Shown here piece after piece: positions 34,086-46,500 of a DNA stretch of 64,000 nucleotides. The stretch spans positions 57,590,977 through 57,654,976 of the forward strand of contig NC_092497.1 of assembly GCF_047495875.1 (NCBI RefSeq), in the 5' to 3' direction. The DNA comes from Pithys albifrons albifrons (taxonomy: Eukaryota > Chordata > Aves > Passeriformes > Thamnophilidae). A program made the translations under genes and the position numbers. Positions within the stretch are counted from its first letter, which is position 1. Each line of letters starts with the position of its first letter. The notes beneath the pieces were generated by a model. The model had not been told where the DNA came from, made no database searches, and saw nothing but the letters and a program-made list of their open reading frames with translations.

Positions 34086-36560
34086 AGATAAATATTTCTA
34101 GTGTATGTTTTCATACACTCTCTTTAATCATTTTGGAAAGACACAGGGTGGGGGTTTTTTGTTTGTTCGTTTGTTTTTTATTTTTTGTGTAGAAATAAGC
34201 ATTCTGCTACTAATTTCAAGGGAATCCTTACCTGGTGAAACTATCTTCAAACACTGAACTGGGAACTTTGTTAAGTATTAGTTCCTATCTATCATCTAAA
34301 AAGCAGCTGATTGGCGGGGGTAGATTTTTTTCCTGACTGTGTTTTCTGTGAGTATGTTTCTTATTTGTCTGTTGAAGTTCCAGAGAAATGGAATGGAATT
34401 GTTTTAGCTGGAAGAACCTCCACCTAGATTTACAGGAATATTTTGGTTAACAGAGCTTTGCATCAAAATGTTTTACAGAATTGTAAGACAGCAGTGGCCC
34501 TAACTAAGAGACATTTTATTGTATTCAGGATTTCTGGGAATCTTGCTTCTTATTTCTTGGCTGGTCTGAGTGGCTTCCAGCAGCTGCTGGCAGTATTGGA
34601 GGATTTGTCCAAGGATATTTAGAATGATTTATAGTGTGGTTTATTGTGAAGTGGTGGCCATTTCCCTATTAAAAGGAAGGTACAAAAAGCATGTGATTTA
34701 TATCTGCTGAATTCCACTTACACTGTTAAAGTAGAACTCCTCAGACATTCACACTTTCACTAGTTTTGCTGGGAAGCAAATTGTGTTGCATAGCTGTTGG
34801 CTGGGGCATAGCTGTTGCTCCATGGCTAACATGACACTGACATCAAAAAGAAATACCAGTCTTTGCACCAGAAAAGTTAAAAGTAAATAAAAACCACTTA
34901 AGTGAATGCAGATCCAGAGTGAAACTATTCCTTCCTAAGAAGGATGGCCGTCCCTCTATCAGACAGGCATTAATAGTGTACTGATGAACCTGTAATTGTG
35001 ATGTGCCTGTGTGGTTTTTGTATTAAAAGTGTTTGCAGTAGAATTAACTTTCAAGAATGTTACATTTTTATCTGATCACATATTTTGGTTCTTTCAGAAA
35101 GTTTTGTGTTGTGTAAAATATGAACACACTGAACATCTGATGTCACTTTCCTGAAAAAAAACCCCGTAAGTTTTACTTGTGGGACATATATTTTAAATGC
35201 CAGCTCTCTAATTCATCTCCTCCCTCTATCCACTAATTTTAAAATAACCTTCAGTGACTTCCTCTGTAGTGGATTTCAAAAGTGTGAGTAGTGATGAAGA
35301 GTCAATTCTTGCTGTGACATTTTTCTGTTCAAATTGTCACTCTTAACAAAAAAAAAAAATCTTCTTTAGGCTTTCAGGATTCCACTAGGAAATATTTTTG
35401 TGTAATCAAATGATTGACATCTGATGCTCTGCAGTTATACCTGTTAGGTTATTTCCAGTGCTTTCCTGTAAGCTCAAGTTTGCCACCTTCAGATATATTG
35501 CAGGTTCTTGTTGCAGTTAAGTTCATGGGTATTGGTCCTTCTGAACCTGGTCTGAGACAGATATTCACAGATATTTGAACTATAAACTGTATTGAAAATT
35601 TTATATACTCTGATACTTAAATTGAGTTAATGAGTTGGAAGAAGTGTCCTTCTTCCACTACTTTCATAATTTTTTAGTAAATGGTCTGAAATATATCAGT
35701 GTTACACTTCTAGACACAGTAGAATGAGAAAACATCTTTCTTCCTCAGGAATGGCATACATTTACAGGCCTTGGAACGCAAAGAAAATTCATATACTTAA
35801 GTATTTTTATTTGAATGGCTTTTCAAAATAAAAATCTTAAGAAGACAACTGTGGACATTGCTACATGTGCAGCAGAGCTATTGGTTACTGTAGTCTTCTA
35901 TGTGTTTACAGCTTTAAGCAAAAGGACATATTGGCAATTTGATTTTCTGCATAATAGGCAGGTAATGCAAAGCACAAAGCTGGGATTCTGTGCTGTGGTA
36001 GGAATGCTCAATGTGACCAAAGCTATTGACTTTTCCCACCTGGCTCACAGGCTTTTGGAGAGATATAACATATGTGTCATATTGTAAAATGTGGACTTAA
36101 TGAACACACAGGCATAATGTTATATCAAATGTAGCAATAGATGTGATGGCAGGATACTTAAGACCATGTCACAATGTTTTGTTTTTTTGGTAACTGATTT
36201 CCCTTTGGCAATGTTATGAGGAAGAATGTAGACATGTAATTTGCAGTCCAAGAATAAATAGAAAATGTTCCTAATCTGCACTTGTGTTTAGTTTAAATAG
36301 CAATGTCAATATTTTTCTTAAAGAAAATTGTGGCATTTTTTGGTTTTGATATTTCCCCCCTGCAGATTTTACTAAAGAATTCAGTGGTTTTTATTTGACT
36401 TTGTCTTTATGGAGACTTCTATTGAAGCATTTCTTTCAGATTTATAGTGCAGAGCTGTTGCAAAAATGTTCTGCAAAAAATAAGAAAAGAAAGAATAAAA
36501 AATAAATACTTCATTAAAGTGCTAATGAAATTAGTTAAGGAACTTATAACCTTGAAGTGC

Positions 36561-36585
36561 TGTGGAATTAAGCCTTAATTCCACA
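36561..36585. repeat. Perfect 11-bp inverted repeat, 3-base loop
   Basis: TGTGGAATTAA (36561-36571) is followed by GCC and its exact reverse complement TTAATTCCACA (36575-36585). It could form a cruciform in DNA or a hairpin in RNA. The stem is too short for a microRNA precursor, and the flanks do not extend the pairing. Confidence 0.8.
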
Positions 36586-38164
36586 AAGCCTTAAGAACAT
36601 GAATAATATCACTGGTCATCCAAATTATTGTAGGTTTAATTATTTAGCATGGAAGTTCTATGGAGAATAAATCCAATATGTTCTGCTTTCGCTGATGAAA
36701 CTCCAAGGAGGAAAAATGATGTTCAGGATAGATCATTGGGTCAGTAACCATAAGGTAATCTTTCTCTGCTTTGATCTGAACCTGATTTAGAATCTGGAAA
36801 AGGCATGTAACTTAAACAGTTGAAAACCCCACTTTATCAAGTATTTTCTTTTCTTTCCTCTGGCAGCCATTTTGTTTTGCTCTGAGCAAACCCATCAGTG
36901 GCACCCCTTCCTGTAAAAATGTCTCAGAATGTTATTATCATTAATCCCCCAGAATCCTCTTTTTGCAAATCCCAAGAGAAAGTTTGGATGCACCTCCTGT
37001 CAATATATGTGTGTTCTGAAGCTTCTTGTTAGCGGCCACTGTCTGTGAGCCATGAAAAACTCTGAGAACAGGTACATAACAATTCACAGCCACTGCTGCT
37101 GCTTTAGTATGCTGTGTAATCCAATTATGTAGTGTCAAAGTACTGCACGCTCAGTGAGGCACAGGTCACTCTTCTCTGATGAAGAGGGAATGATGTGAAA
37201 CAATTTGCAGACGTGGTGGAACACTGCTATGTCTTCCTGATCTGAAGGAGAATTTTTGTTAAACTTTGTGTTAGCCATGTGAGGTGCTTGTATTCTGTCT
37301 AAATGCCACTCAGCAGGAATGTTTTTGTATGCAGCCACTGACTTTTGTTCAAGCCTCTGATACATAAAAATGTAAAGGCTGTGAAGAATCTGAATGAATG
37401 GCGCTGGCATAAAAATCTGAACAAATACAATATCATTGCCCCAACAAAATCTATAAGCTTATTTACTGACCTGCTTAGACTGTATATAAGCAGTTAAGCA
37501 CCTCTTCTCATGAATTACAGTGATTCTTAAGAATGTTTTTGGTACACAATTAAAACACCCTTTTGGTAACAGTAATATAATACAATATGTATTATCGGTA
37601 GCAACAGAGCTAAAAAAAAATCACTGTATTCATAAATTAAGTTGACATTTTGAAAGGTTAACACAAGAGCTGTTTTGCTGCCTGTGTTCAATAAAAAAAG
37701 GATTTCAAGTAATTAAAATATCTGATGTGGACATTCCTTATTTGTTGCCTGTCAGAAAGGACAGAACAAAGTTACCACAGACAGGAGATAAATACAGATA
37801 AAACAAGCCTTGCTCCTAGGATTTCTTATCTACAAGAGGAATTAGTGGTGCACAAGTTTTTCCTGGTTCAGATGGTAAATGAATTAAGAACATAGTAAGT
37901 ACTGCTGTGAATTTGCAAGTTGGTAATGGAAGAGAAAAACAAGATACACTATACTATTGTCCCTGAGCAATGGATGAGAAATAACTGTTAGGTAACAATA
38001 GATGTTGAACATGTGTGATACATAGATATGGTAGTTATTTAAAAATATTTAAAGTATTTGTAGATACTGGTGATACTGGTGACAAACAGCACAGAGAAAA
38101 AATGCTTTCTCTCTCTCCTTTCTTAGAGGAAAGATCAGCCTTCTAGAATCCCTGAGACCAAAGG

Positions 38165-38500
38165 AAAGTCTGGAGCATGAAAGATTTCCTTGCAGTGAAG
38201 GAGGACAAGGTTAGGGAACACTTATGAGAAACCAGGCACGTACAAGTCCATGAGGTTTGATTGTTTGCACCCAGAAGTACTGAAGGGGATGTCTGATGTC
38301 TTTACCAGGTCAGTCTTGATGATCCTTGGAAGGTCACACCATTAGGGAGAGGCTCCTGTGGACTAGGGGACTGCAAGTGTTACTTTTGTTTTCAAGATGG
38401 GTAAGAATGAGCATCTGAGTCTAACTACAGGGTACTTAGACTCACCTCCAGTCCTTGGGACAGTGATGGAGCAAATTGCTCCTTATGTGCATGGGGGTAA
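38165..38500 (+). pseudogene. CR1 LINE ORF2 fragment (reverse-transcriptase region), decayed
   Basis: This is an inactive piece of the CR1 second open reading frame, which encodes endonuclease and reverse transcriptase. In order it shows the equivalents of GACAAGGTTAGGGAAC, ACAAGTCCATGAGG, GCACCCAGAAGTACTGAAGG, TTGGAAGGTC, TGTTTTCAAGATGGGTAAGA and CTACAGGGTACTTAG, then CAGTCCTTGGGACAGTGATG with GAGCAAATTG. Translated in the last part it reads LTTGYLDSPPVLGTVMEQI, the counterpart of the NYRPVSLTS-PGKVMEQI segment in the CR1 RT. Frameshifts and in-frame stops break it elsewhere, and the flanking endonuclease and the rest of the RT are absent. The small open frame at 38397-38675 starts inside it and is not an independent gene. 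Confidence 0.85.
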
Positions 38501-39933
38501 TACTGAGGGAAAGCAGAGGATACAATGCTATGAGGTACCTCTAAACAGCACGATTGGAACAATATATTTTTTCCCCCACCCTCAGAGCCTTACAGGCAAT
38601 GGCCTTACTGATTTTAGTTTGGATGCTGTAGAATCCTTTCTAGAAGAATCTGGAGAAAGTGGTATCACTGCTTGATGTGGCCCTGTTAACCTCTGTCACT
38701 CCTGATGCATTGTAGCTGTTCATTCACGGGTCAAAGGGAAAATTATTTAACAGCCCTCAACAGGAAACCTGTATAGTATCCTTCTTTCTTTTCTTTAGCC
38801 TTTCCATGATGTGTATTTGCACATCATGCAAAACTTCTCCAGCTATTATTTTCTCATTTGCTCTGCACTTCTGGCAGGCAACATATTCTTTTTTCTTTCT
38901 AAAGACTAGAACATTTTTGAATTCAGGGGACATGGTGGGAGGAAATTAAGGTTTTTAACAGGATTTATATTAACCTAAGGTAAACACGACTCCGAAGTCT
39001 GACTCAATGGTGACAAGTCCCTTTAATTCCTCATAGTTTTTTGGTAGAAGAATTAGCAATGACAGTAGATGCAACTACACTGTGATTTATAGTGTTCATT
39101 GTTATTTGTGTAAAGAGGGTGAAAACTGAAACTTTGACCCTTTTGGCTGTGTTCTTATTGTTGCCACAGGTTTAGAGAGGTGGTAGAAGAATGGAGAGGT
39201 GCAAAAAGTAATTCAGGTGATATGTTCTTGAACTCTTGACTTTGAGCAGCTGCATTTTAAAAGCTGTCATTCCATTTTGCTGGTATGTCTGTGAGGCCTT
39301 TCCATTATGTGTGCAAACACAATCTGATTAGTAATTTTTATAAGCTTGTCTTGTCTGCTTTTATTACAGACATCACCTTCAGACGTGGGGCCACCACAGC
39401 CATTAAATCAAGAATATTTAGCTATTATTTGTAATAAATGTCAGCAGGGCTGAATTGAAGCCAGCAGGAAATGTTCAGGGCAGAAAACACACTGACATTC
39501 ATTCATGCAAATTTGTACCACTAGTAGAATTAATCATAAAGAGGGAGTGTAGAACATACATTGCATTTATATTACTGTTTTGGCCAATTGTGATTCATCA
39601 TGAAGATGAGGGCTGTAATGGGTAAGCAACAGCCTAGTGACAAAGAGCTACATGCAAAGTATAGTTATGTTGAGTTTAACTTCCAAGACAAGATATTTAA
39701 AAACTCTTTTTAAGTTACAATGGTTCATTGTAAAAGGGAGGTGAGAACTGCATCTCCTCAAATTTTAACTGGTCATTTCAATCAGATAAAAAAATAAATT
39801 CAGACAACTTTCAGTATTTTTGTATTTTCTATCTCTTTTTACAGTGTGGAAAGATTTGTTCTTAATACTATTTGACCAGAAAACAATAGCACTAGGAATT
39901 TTTTTGAAGGCAAAATACACAAGACCTTTTTAA
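38501..39933. other. Unique stretch between CR1 fragment and solo LTR
   Basis: The first 150 bases may be further, more decayed CR1 ORF2 sequence, but similarity is not clear by eye. The rest is AT-rich DNA with no feature recognised. Confidence 0.55.
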
Positions 39934-39938
39934 CTTCA
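39934..39938. repeat. Target-site duplication CTTCA, left copy
   Basis: CTTCA directly precedes the LTR start TGTGCTGG and is repeated exactly at 40585-40589. Confidence 0.85.
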
Positions 39939-40011
39939 TGTGCTGGTTTAAAGGTGAACCAGCAGGGGAAATGAACTTACCACGAGAGAGATTATAAGTC
40001 AGAGGCTAAAA

Positions 40012-40017
40012 TTTAAT
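40012..40017 (-). promoter_or_regulatory. ATTAAA polyadenylation signal of the solo LTR
   Basis: On the minus strand ATTAAA lies in an AT-rich segment about 75 bases before the LTR end, the usual position of the R-region polyadenylation signal. ATTAAA is the common variant of AATAAA. Confidence 0.45.
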
Positions 40018-40200
40018 AATAATATTACAATAAATACACTGACACAAACGGAAATTGTTTTCAACTCACAAAACCCAGCAGTATAACCCAGTGTACTGGG
40101 ACACAAACCCACAGGGGTTTGGTGGCCCTTGTACTGAGATCCGTGTGGTTCCCCCAAGTCCAAAGCAAAAGGAAGTGAAAAACCTGTTGGTACAGATGAG

Positions 40201-40240
40201 GGGTGTAGTCTGGTTGAGAGGGGTGTAGTCTGGTTGAGAG
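40201..40240. repeat. Exact 20-bp tandem duplication inside the LTR
   Basis: The 20-base unit GGGTGTAGTCTGGTTGAGAG occurs twice in direct succession (40201-40220 and 40221-40240) with no mismatch. It lies in the transcribed leader part of the LTR on the minus strand. Zero divergence suggests a recent event or one inherited from a young source copy. Confidence 0.9.
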
Positions 40241-40315
40241 GGGCGGTCTCCTCCTCTCAAGGTCCTGCTGCTCTTCTGGATCCAATGAGAGGTTCCCGAG
40301 GTCTTCTTACCCGCC

Positions 40316-40362
40316 TCTTATGTACCCTCAGGGAGCACCCAGTCCCTCCCCCTGGGCGGGGA
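40316..40362 (-). promoter_or_regulatory. Core promoter of the solo LTR: GC box and TATA-like element
   Basis: On the minus strand a GC box (TCCCCGCCC, the reverse of GGGCGGGGA at 40354-40362) lies about 30 bases upstream of TACATAAGA (reverse of TCTTATGTA at 40316-40324). The spacing fits an RNA polymerase II core promoter. Function is inferred only. Confidence 0.5.
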
Positions 40363-40584
40363 CTCACACAATGGGTGATTAACTCTGGGAGCCAGGGGGT
40401 GTTGAACTGTTGATGGCCCATTAGCAGCCACGCCCCCCCAGGCTGGGTGTGAAGGTGCTAATGACTCCCTGGGCAGCTGCTGCTAATGGTCCATTGTCCT
40501 TGGGAAATGAATAGAGGGGGTAGAATACACAGCTTTGATCACCCCCACACAGGGTTAACTGGTCCCACCTGCTAAACTAGGACA

Positions 40585-40589
40585 CTTCA
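40585..40589. repeat. Target-site duplication CTTCA, right copy
   Basis: Exact match to 39934-39938, directly after the LTR terminus AAACTAGGACA. Confidence 0.85.
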
Positions 40590-43500
40590 ATATTGAATAC
40601 TCTAGGAAACTTACTAAATATATCCTATTCAGAATATAGGATGGAACTTCTTGTATTTTAATAGGAACAGGTTTCTTTGACAGGTGTCTTACTGCAGTAT
40701 GGAAATGTTTTGCTAGATCGTGGCTGGAGATCACCACCAGAAGATTTATATTGATAAAAAACCAGGAGAATGTCTACTGTGAAGAAAGTTTGAGGTCCAG
40801 AAGTTGCTTGGAGGCCAGACCATCTTTCACTGATTTTGAACCTTGTAGCCTGCAGAGCTGACATGAACAGAAATTGCTTCAGGAGTCCAGCTATTTAATA
40901 CTATTAGACTGATGCAGACTAGGAATTGAATTCTGGTGACTGGTGAATTCAGCCCTTAAAAGTTTTGCTAATCAAAAATATAAACAAAGTGCTCCCATCT
41001 CCAGTACTATATTTTGTAAATTCCAAGAGCAAACTTAATTGAAAATATATTAAATATTTAGCATTTGAAAAATTATAAGGATATGTAATTTTAATAATTG
41101 TATTCCTTAGTATTTGCTCTTATAAAAGTCAGCAGAAACTAATGTTATATTTAGTTGTCACTAGATCAGAATCTGACAGACAGCTTTACTAGTTAATCAC
41201 TACTTGACAGAAGTAAAAAAAAAACATTTTGAACCCATTTAAATATATCTCAATGCAATATTTGTTGGAAATTACACACCTGAATAATCTGTAGAAAAAC
41301 TGTAATTACTGTTTTCTTGTATACGATGTAGTCCTTTGCAGCAAGCTGTAAGGAAGATTATATTGTGAATTTGTAAGCGATAAAACTCAGAAAAGAATGA
41401 TTGTATTTTTTTATTCCTGAAACATGAAAAACCAGAGGATGAGAGCACATATTTTTTTATCTCCTATTATCTTGATGCAAAAAGAAAAGTCTTAAATCTG
41501 TTCTTGAAGAGATTAAAACCTAAGCCATCTGACTGCAGCTGACATAAAAATGTTAGGGGAATTTAGAGACAATAGCTATTCTCACAGTTCTTTGGTTGTA
41601 GAATTTAAACAATGAGTCAGAGAAAGCATGAAGCTGAAGTATTATTCATAAAATTAAAATAAAAACCTTCTGAGCCAAATATAATTTCCAGAGTACTGAA
41701 TTTCCTGGAGTGCCAAGGAATTAAATGCAAAACAAATATTCCAAACCAATATTCCTTCTCACTGTTTATAATTATTGCATAGGGTGTTATCTTGCAGACT
41801 GGGGGAATATGTAAACAAAAACACCTTTTAAAGTGCCAGAAGGAGGCAGTGTTAATTGTTTCCTTAGGGATCTGCTTTTAGTTGCTGAAGCTTGGTAAAG
41901 GACCTGATTTGATCAAGGGGAAATGAATGCTTCCTGTTAAGTGAAATAAAGTTCTTGTCACATAATTTATTATTTCACACAGCTTAGCTCTCACTGCTCA
42001 GTTGTCATTAGTCTGTCACTAAAAGAAATCATAATTAGATGCCACTGTTCCTTTCTAAGGGTGGAATGTTTTATTTTTGTCCTCCATGCTGTGGGTCTTA
42101 ATCAACCTGAAGTTTATTTGAATCCTGTGCTTTGGGGGCAAAACATTTTTGTGGTATAAATACACAGAGCTGAGTTCATGATAAAGAAATCTGGCTTTTT
42201 ACCTGTTCCATGTTTTCAGGATATACAGTAAGCTTCAAACTACACTGTGTGTTGGTTGTTTTTCTGTTTCTTGGGGTTTGTTTGTTCATTTGTTTGTTTT
42301 GTTTTGTTTTTTAAACATGAGAAATCTGGTAAGCAGGGATGTTGTATTGAGTCCTGTCAAACCTACTGTTGCAATATTTCAATAAGTTCTAATATCTTTA
42401 TCTCAAGGGGGGCTGAGTGGAGAAGGATCAAGCTGAAATGATAAAATAGAGAGGGAAGTTGCTTTATGGGAAGTGATTAAAAATGTTAGTACTTCATTTT
42501 TAACATGAATAGACAAAGAAAGTGTATGAGTTAAGATTTACAAAATCTTCAACATGGTGCAAAAAGTGGATTATATAGTGCTGTTCACTAGATAACATTC
42601 TATTGTAAGTAGGATCATGCTCTTAACCTAGGAGGAGAATGACTTGAAAGATGTATGCCATCCAGGACAAGATAAAGAAATGAACAGAAGCTCCATAAAG
42701 AGATTCTGAAGAAACAGGTTAGGGAGAGTCCTCTAACACCTGTAACATGATGACCTGATATGTTGTGGGAGTATGAGGGAAATAGACTGTAGGTAATAGC
42801 CAGATGCTTGTGCTTTTCTTGAATAGCAACTTCTACTGCTGCTGTGAGAGGCTGAACCATTGATCTGAATAGATAAGGCATTTCTGGTGGTCTTAAATGT
42901 TCTGCTTAGAGAATCATGCAACATAAAACGCCTTATGAATTTTTTTCTCCCAATAATATTAAGTCATAAATGGCAAGGACACAGAAATGAATTAGTGAAG
43001 AAATTAGTTAGCACTTAACTGAGCACAGGTAGTACTGTTTACAAAGTAAATTTTCTAGTTAAATTAGGCATAAGCACTGGCAGTAATTGAGAGCTAATTC
43101 CTAAATAAACTAAAAGCAAATTCTGACATGTCCTCACTGAATGTGTAAGAGTGTGTATATATTTAATTCTTTAAATTTCCCTTTGCCTTGTGTTTCAATA
43201 ACAGTGCTTTATATCAGTCAAAAGCTACCAATGCTATCAAAGAGGTGAATCACAAACACTCATTCCAACTACTACCAAGAATCTTGAGTGGAGTTGTGTG
43301 CCTAAAACACTGTAATTGATTTTAGAAAACATAAGCCTAAAATAATGTTTTCTTTCTGGTTATCTTTTTATTTTTGTTATTTATTATCTTTCTTGGAAAT
43401 CCTGAGAAGCAGAAGAAAACCCATTTTTAAAATAAATAAATGTAAGCCTGAAATTGTTGTTGTACAGTTCCAATAAACGAACTTAGAGAAAAAGCTTAGT

Positions 43501-46500
43501 ATGACATCTCCAAAAATTCTGTCAGTACATAATTTTACTTGTGTAGTTGGCTCAGATCTGTCATATAATGTGTGGATTCCATCTCACCTGCAACTGAAAG
43601 AAACCCTGCAAGAATTACCTTCTTGTTTCTGTCTTATTTCCTTGAAAATGTTGTTCTATATCTAATATTATAAAGTGGAAATAAATACATACCAGTTTTC
43701 CCATGGGTCCTTTTGTAGTGCAGGAATTGCTTGTCATATAACTGTGGCATTTTGGGTGCTTCTTTACAAAGGATCCTCTGGTGTGATGACCAAGGGACAG
43801 TTTAGTGTCCCTCAGCAGATTCCTCATCTACAGTACTAGAATACAAAGTAAGGCTAATTACTTTTTTATGTCCTGTACTGGACGCAGTAGCATCAAATAA
43901 ATACACGAAGTACAGTATGAAGGCACAGGAGCCCTACCAAGGAAACAGAACATCCTTAATCATGCTAAAAAAATACTCTTTCTGTGTACCTGAAAGTGAA
44001 GGGAATAATAATCCTGTAACTCAATAGATTTAAAATTTAACTTTTGTTTTTCTCAGAAAATTTGTATGTAAATATATAAACTTGCAAATTTTTGAGTGCT
44101 TGTTGGGAACTATGAGAAGGTTAAAAGTGGAAATGTGGTCGACGTTCATATACGAGCAGAAATGCTTTACATCTAAAGATATCCATTAAGGGTGAATGAA
44201 GGGTGATGAAGATTCAAAAATAGGAAGCAAAATGAGGTGTAGGTCAGAGATTTACCTTTATCACCTCATGTTACAATTGAGGCATTGTAGAATAGCTATA
44301 AATAGTCAAAACAGTGTGGGATAAATAATTAATTATTACAGGACTAATAAGCCACACTGGAGACTCGGTATCTGAGAAGCTGTTCTCTGTCCCCAGAAAG
44401 CTGGAAGGGAAGTTTTGAGGGAAAACGTTTTAACAAAGGAATACTTTCAAAGAAACCACTGCACTTAGATTTCATCCCAAGACTGACATAACTTTTATGG
44501 TTTTGGCATCCAGGTATGTCTGAAGAGGATTTAAACAGGGACCAAAAGGATCAATTTGCCTCCTGATGGCTACTTACCTTGTAAGAAGGTGCAAGTATTC
44601 TATTGATATTTTTCAAAACTATGTAGCTAAGAGAAATTATGTGTTTTGTTTGTATTTTTTTTATTCAGATGAAAACTTCTGCCCTGCTTACTCTCTGAAA
44701 GTCATGAAAGTATGAGGTAACTTTTTCTGGAATAGATTAAAAATCCCAGCGGCAAAGATTATCATAAACATATATTACAATAGACAGCCCATGGTATCTG
44801 GTTCCAGTGCCTGATCTTACAAGCGATAACCCTCATGAGTACACTTATGCTTGGCAGTAGTTCTAGTCAACATTTATTTTCCCTCTCTTTTTTGACCATC
44901 AAGTTATTTATTTTTATCTCAGTTCTAGATTATGATATTTCTGTAAACATGAGCACAAGTAGGTTAGTGTTAGATCTCACCTGCTCGTTTACAGATGTGA
45001 TTTTCTGGACATAGATGTTCCCGTTGAGGATACTCTGCTGCTAAAAATCTAAAGCATATCTGAAAGACAGACTTTGATCTGGAGGCTGGCATTTATTTTT
45101 GAAATTACAATTGGTGCCCATAATGCTACAGGAAAGAACACAATTAAGAATTGTTTAATACCCTATTGCTTCAGAACTTTGAAGATAAATGTAGGGACAT
45201 TTAATTTGGCCTCTAAAGGACTGAGAAGCCAACAGAGAGTAGAAATACTTGTGTATTATGGACTTTCAATCTTTATTAAAAGACAAAAGGTGGAAGTGGA
45301 GGGTCTATCCTTCATGTGTAATGAAAAAACAATGCAAATTGTACAACTTATGAGAATTTCTTTTAGTGGTAAATATAAGGGAGATGGGAAGAAATCCAAG
45401 AAAAAAATTTTGTAGGCTTCATCTTAATGTGGTATAAGTGCTTACAGAAAATTTTGTTCAAATAACATTTTTTGACCTATTGGAGTCCTTCAAGTTTCAG
45501 TTCTTGTCTTCTTCCCTTTGTCATTGTGTATTTATGATATTGATCCACTCTTCTGAAATGCAAAGTGCCATCTCTGTGGGGGTGGCACAACTATTTATAG
45601 GCCAAATAAATATTTACATAGCCTTTTGTATCAAACTCCTGTGTGAGTTGGATAATTTACAAGATTGTGATAAATTGGATAATGTTGTTTTAAATTCAAA
45701 CACAGAAAGCTTGTGTATACAACTCTGCATGGTTCCTTTTTGATGAATCCCTTTGTTTTTGTTGTACATTTAAAACAACTTGGGATACATTACATTAGGT
45801 ATTAAAATTGTACAGAAGACAGAGTTAGCAGAACATGTTTATAGCTAGGATTACTTTCTGCAAATAGGACTTGTTTTAATTTTGCAATAAAGCCAAAAGT
45901 TGCAAAGAATGTTTTATTGCATTCTATAGACTATTTTATGCTGAGATATTTTAATGATAACATACCAGTCAGCTTCCATTCTTAAAATGTGCATGTTTTA
46001 GATAGAGACGTATAGGACAGAATATAAGCTGGTCTTAATTATTCTTACATAACTAGTGTTTCAGAGGGAAAAGAGGGACTCTTGAGGCCAACTCTTCTAG
46101 GAATATAGAACAGAGAAGCAGTGAATTCTTGTCTTCTTTCAATGTCCATACCTAGGTACTATAGATGCACTCTCTTTCTTAATGTGGACAAGAGCTCAGG
46201 TGGAGTCTACTACTACAAGGATCTACTAGTGAGGAAGACAGTAATTGGCTGTGCTGGAGAGAGTTTGTAGAAGTTCAAGGATTATCAAAACTGAAATGAT
46301 TCCTGCTGTTCCTAATGGATCTGAAAGGTTGCAGACGACCTCTCCTGTTGTTCTTCATGTTACACTATATAAAGTCAGTATACAAAGCAGTTTATGTGTA
46401 TGATTTGTCATTTGAAAATACTTTCTGCAAAGTCCTTTGCCAAAAACATTCCATGCTATCATGACTTTCTGTATACTGAAATCCTGGCTCCTCTGAAGAA

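Larger units (their letters stand above)
30778..38164. other. Long unique stretch, no supported gene
   Basis: About 7.4 kb with no supported gene. The part from about 31100 to 31720 is GC-richer and directly follows the LTR on its U3 side, so it could be decayed ERV internal sequence, but I cannot recognise a retroviral motif in it. Near 33990-34085 there is a TATA-plus-AATAAA combination, listed separately. Near 34155-34190 and 35347-35358 there are low-complexity tracts. Two consecutive minus-strand frames at 36941-37138 and 37135-37410 meet at the same place but match nothing I know. Confidence 0.55.
39939..40584 (-). mobile_element. Solo LTR of an avian ERV, 646 bp, minus orientation
   Basis: The element has TG...CA ends (TGTGCTGGTTTA...CTAAACTAGGACA) and a perfect 5-bp flanking duplication CTTCA. 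It is clearly GC-richer than the surrounding DNA. On the minus strand it shows a typical LTR layout. From the 5' end there is TGTCCTAGTTTAGCAGGTGG, the CCAGTTAACCCTGTGTGGGG segment, a GC box, a TATA-like element, a GC-rich leader, then an AT-rich polyadenylation region with ATTAAA near 40012-40017. There is no internal retroviral sequence on either side, so it is a solo LTR. The two termini are also similar to each other as inverted repeats over about 25 bases. The minus-strand frames at 40061-40285 lie inside it and are not genes. A DNA transposon with 5-bp duplications is an alternative, but the promoter layout argues for an LTR. Confidence 0.82.

Noticed and set aside
36941..37410. Two abutting minus-strand frames, considered as a frameshifted pseudogene
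   Set aside because: The peptides are mildly protein-like, but I recognise no family and saw no acceptor or other supporting signal. Kept only as a note.
40061..40285. Two overlapping minus-strand frames with repeated PSQPDYTP-like peptides
   Set aside because: They lie inside the solo LTR, and the peptide repeat is only the translation of the 20-bp tandem duplication.
45074..45743. Two adjacent plus-strand frames of 113 and 101 codons
   Set aside because: They are unrelated in composition, have no domains or splice signals, and are separated by stops. They are consistent with chance.
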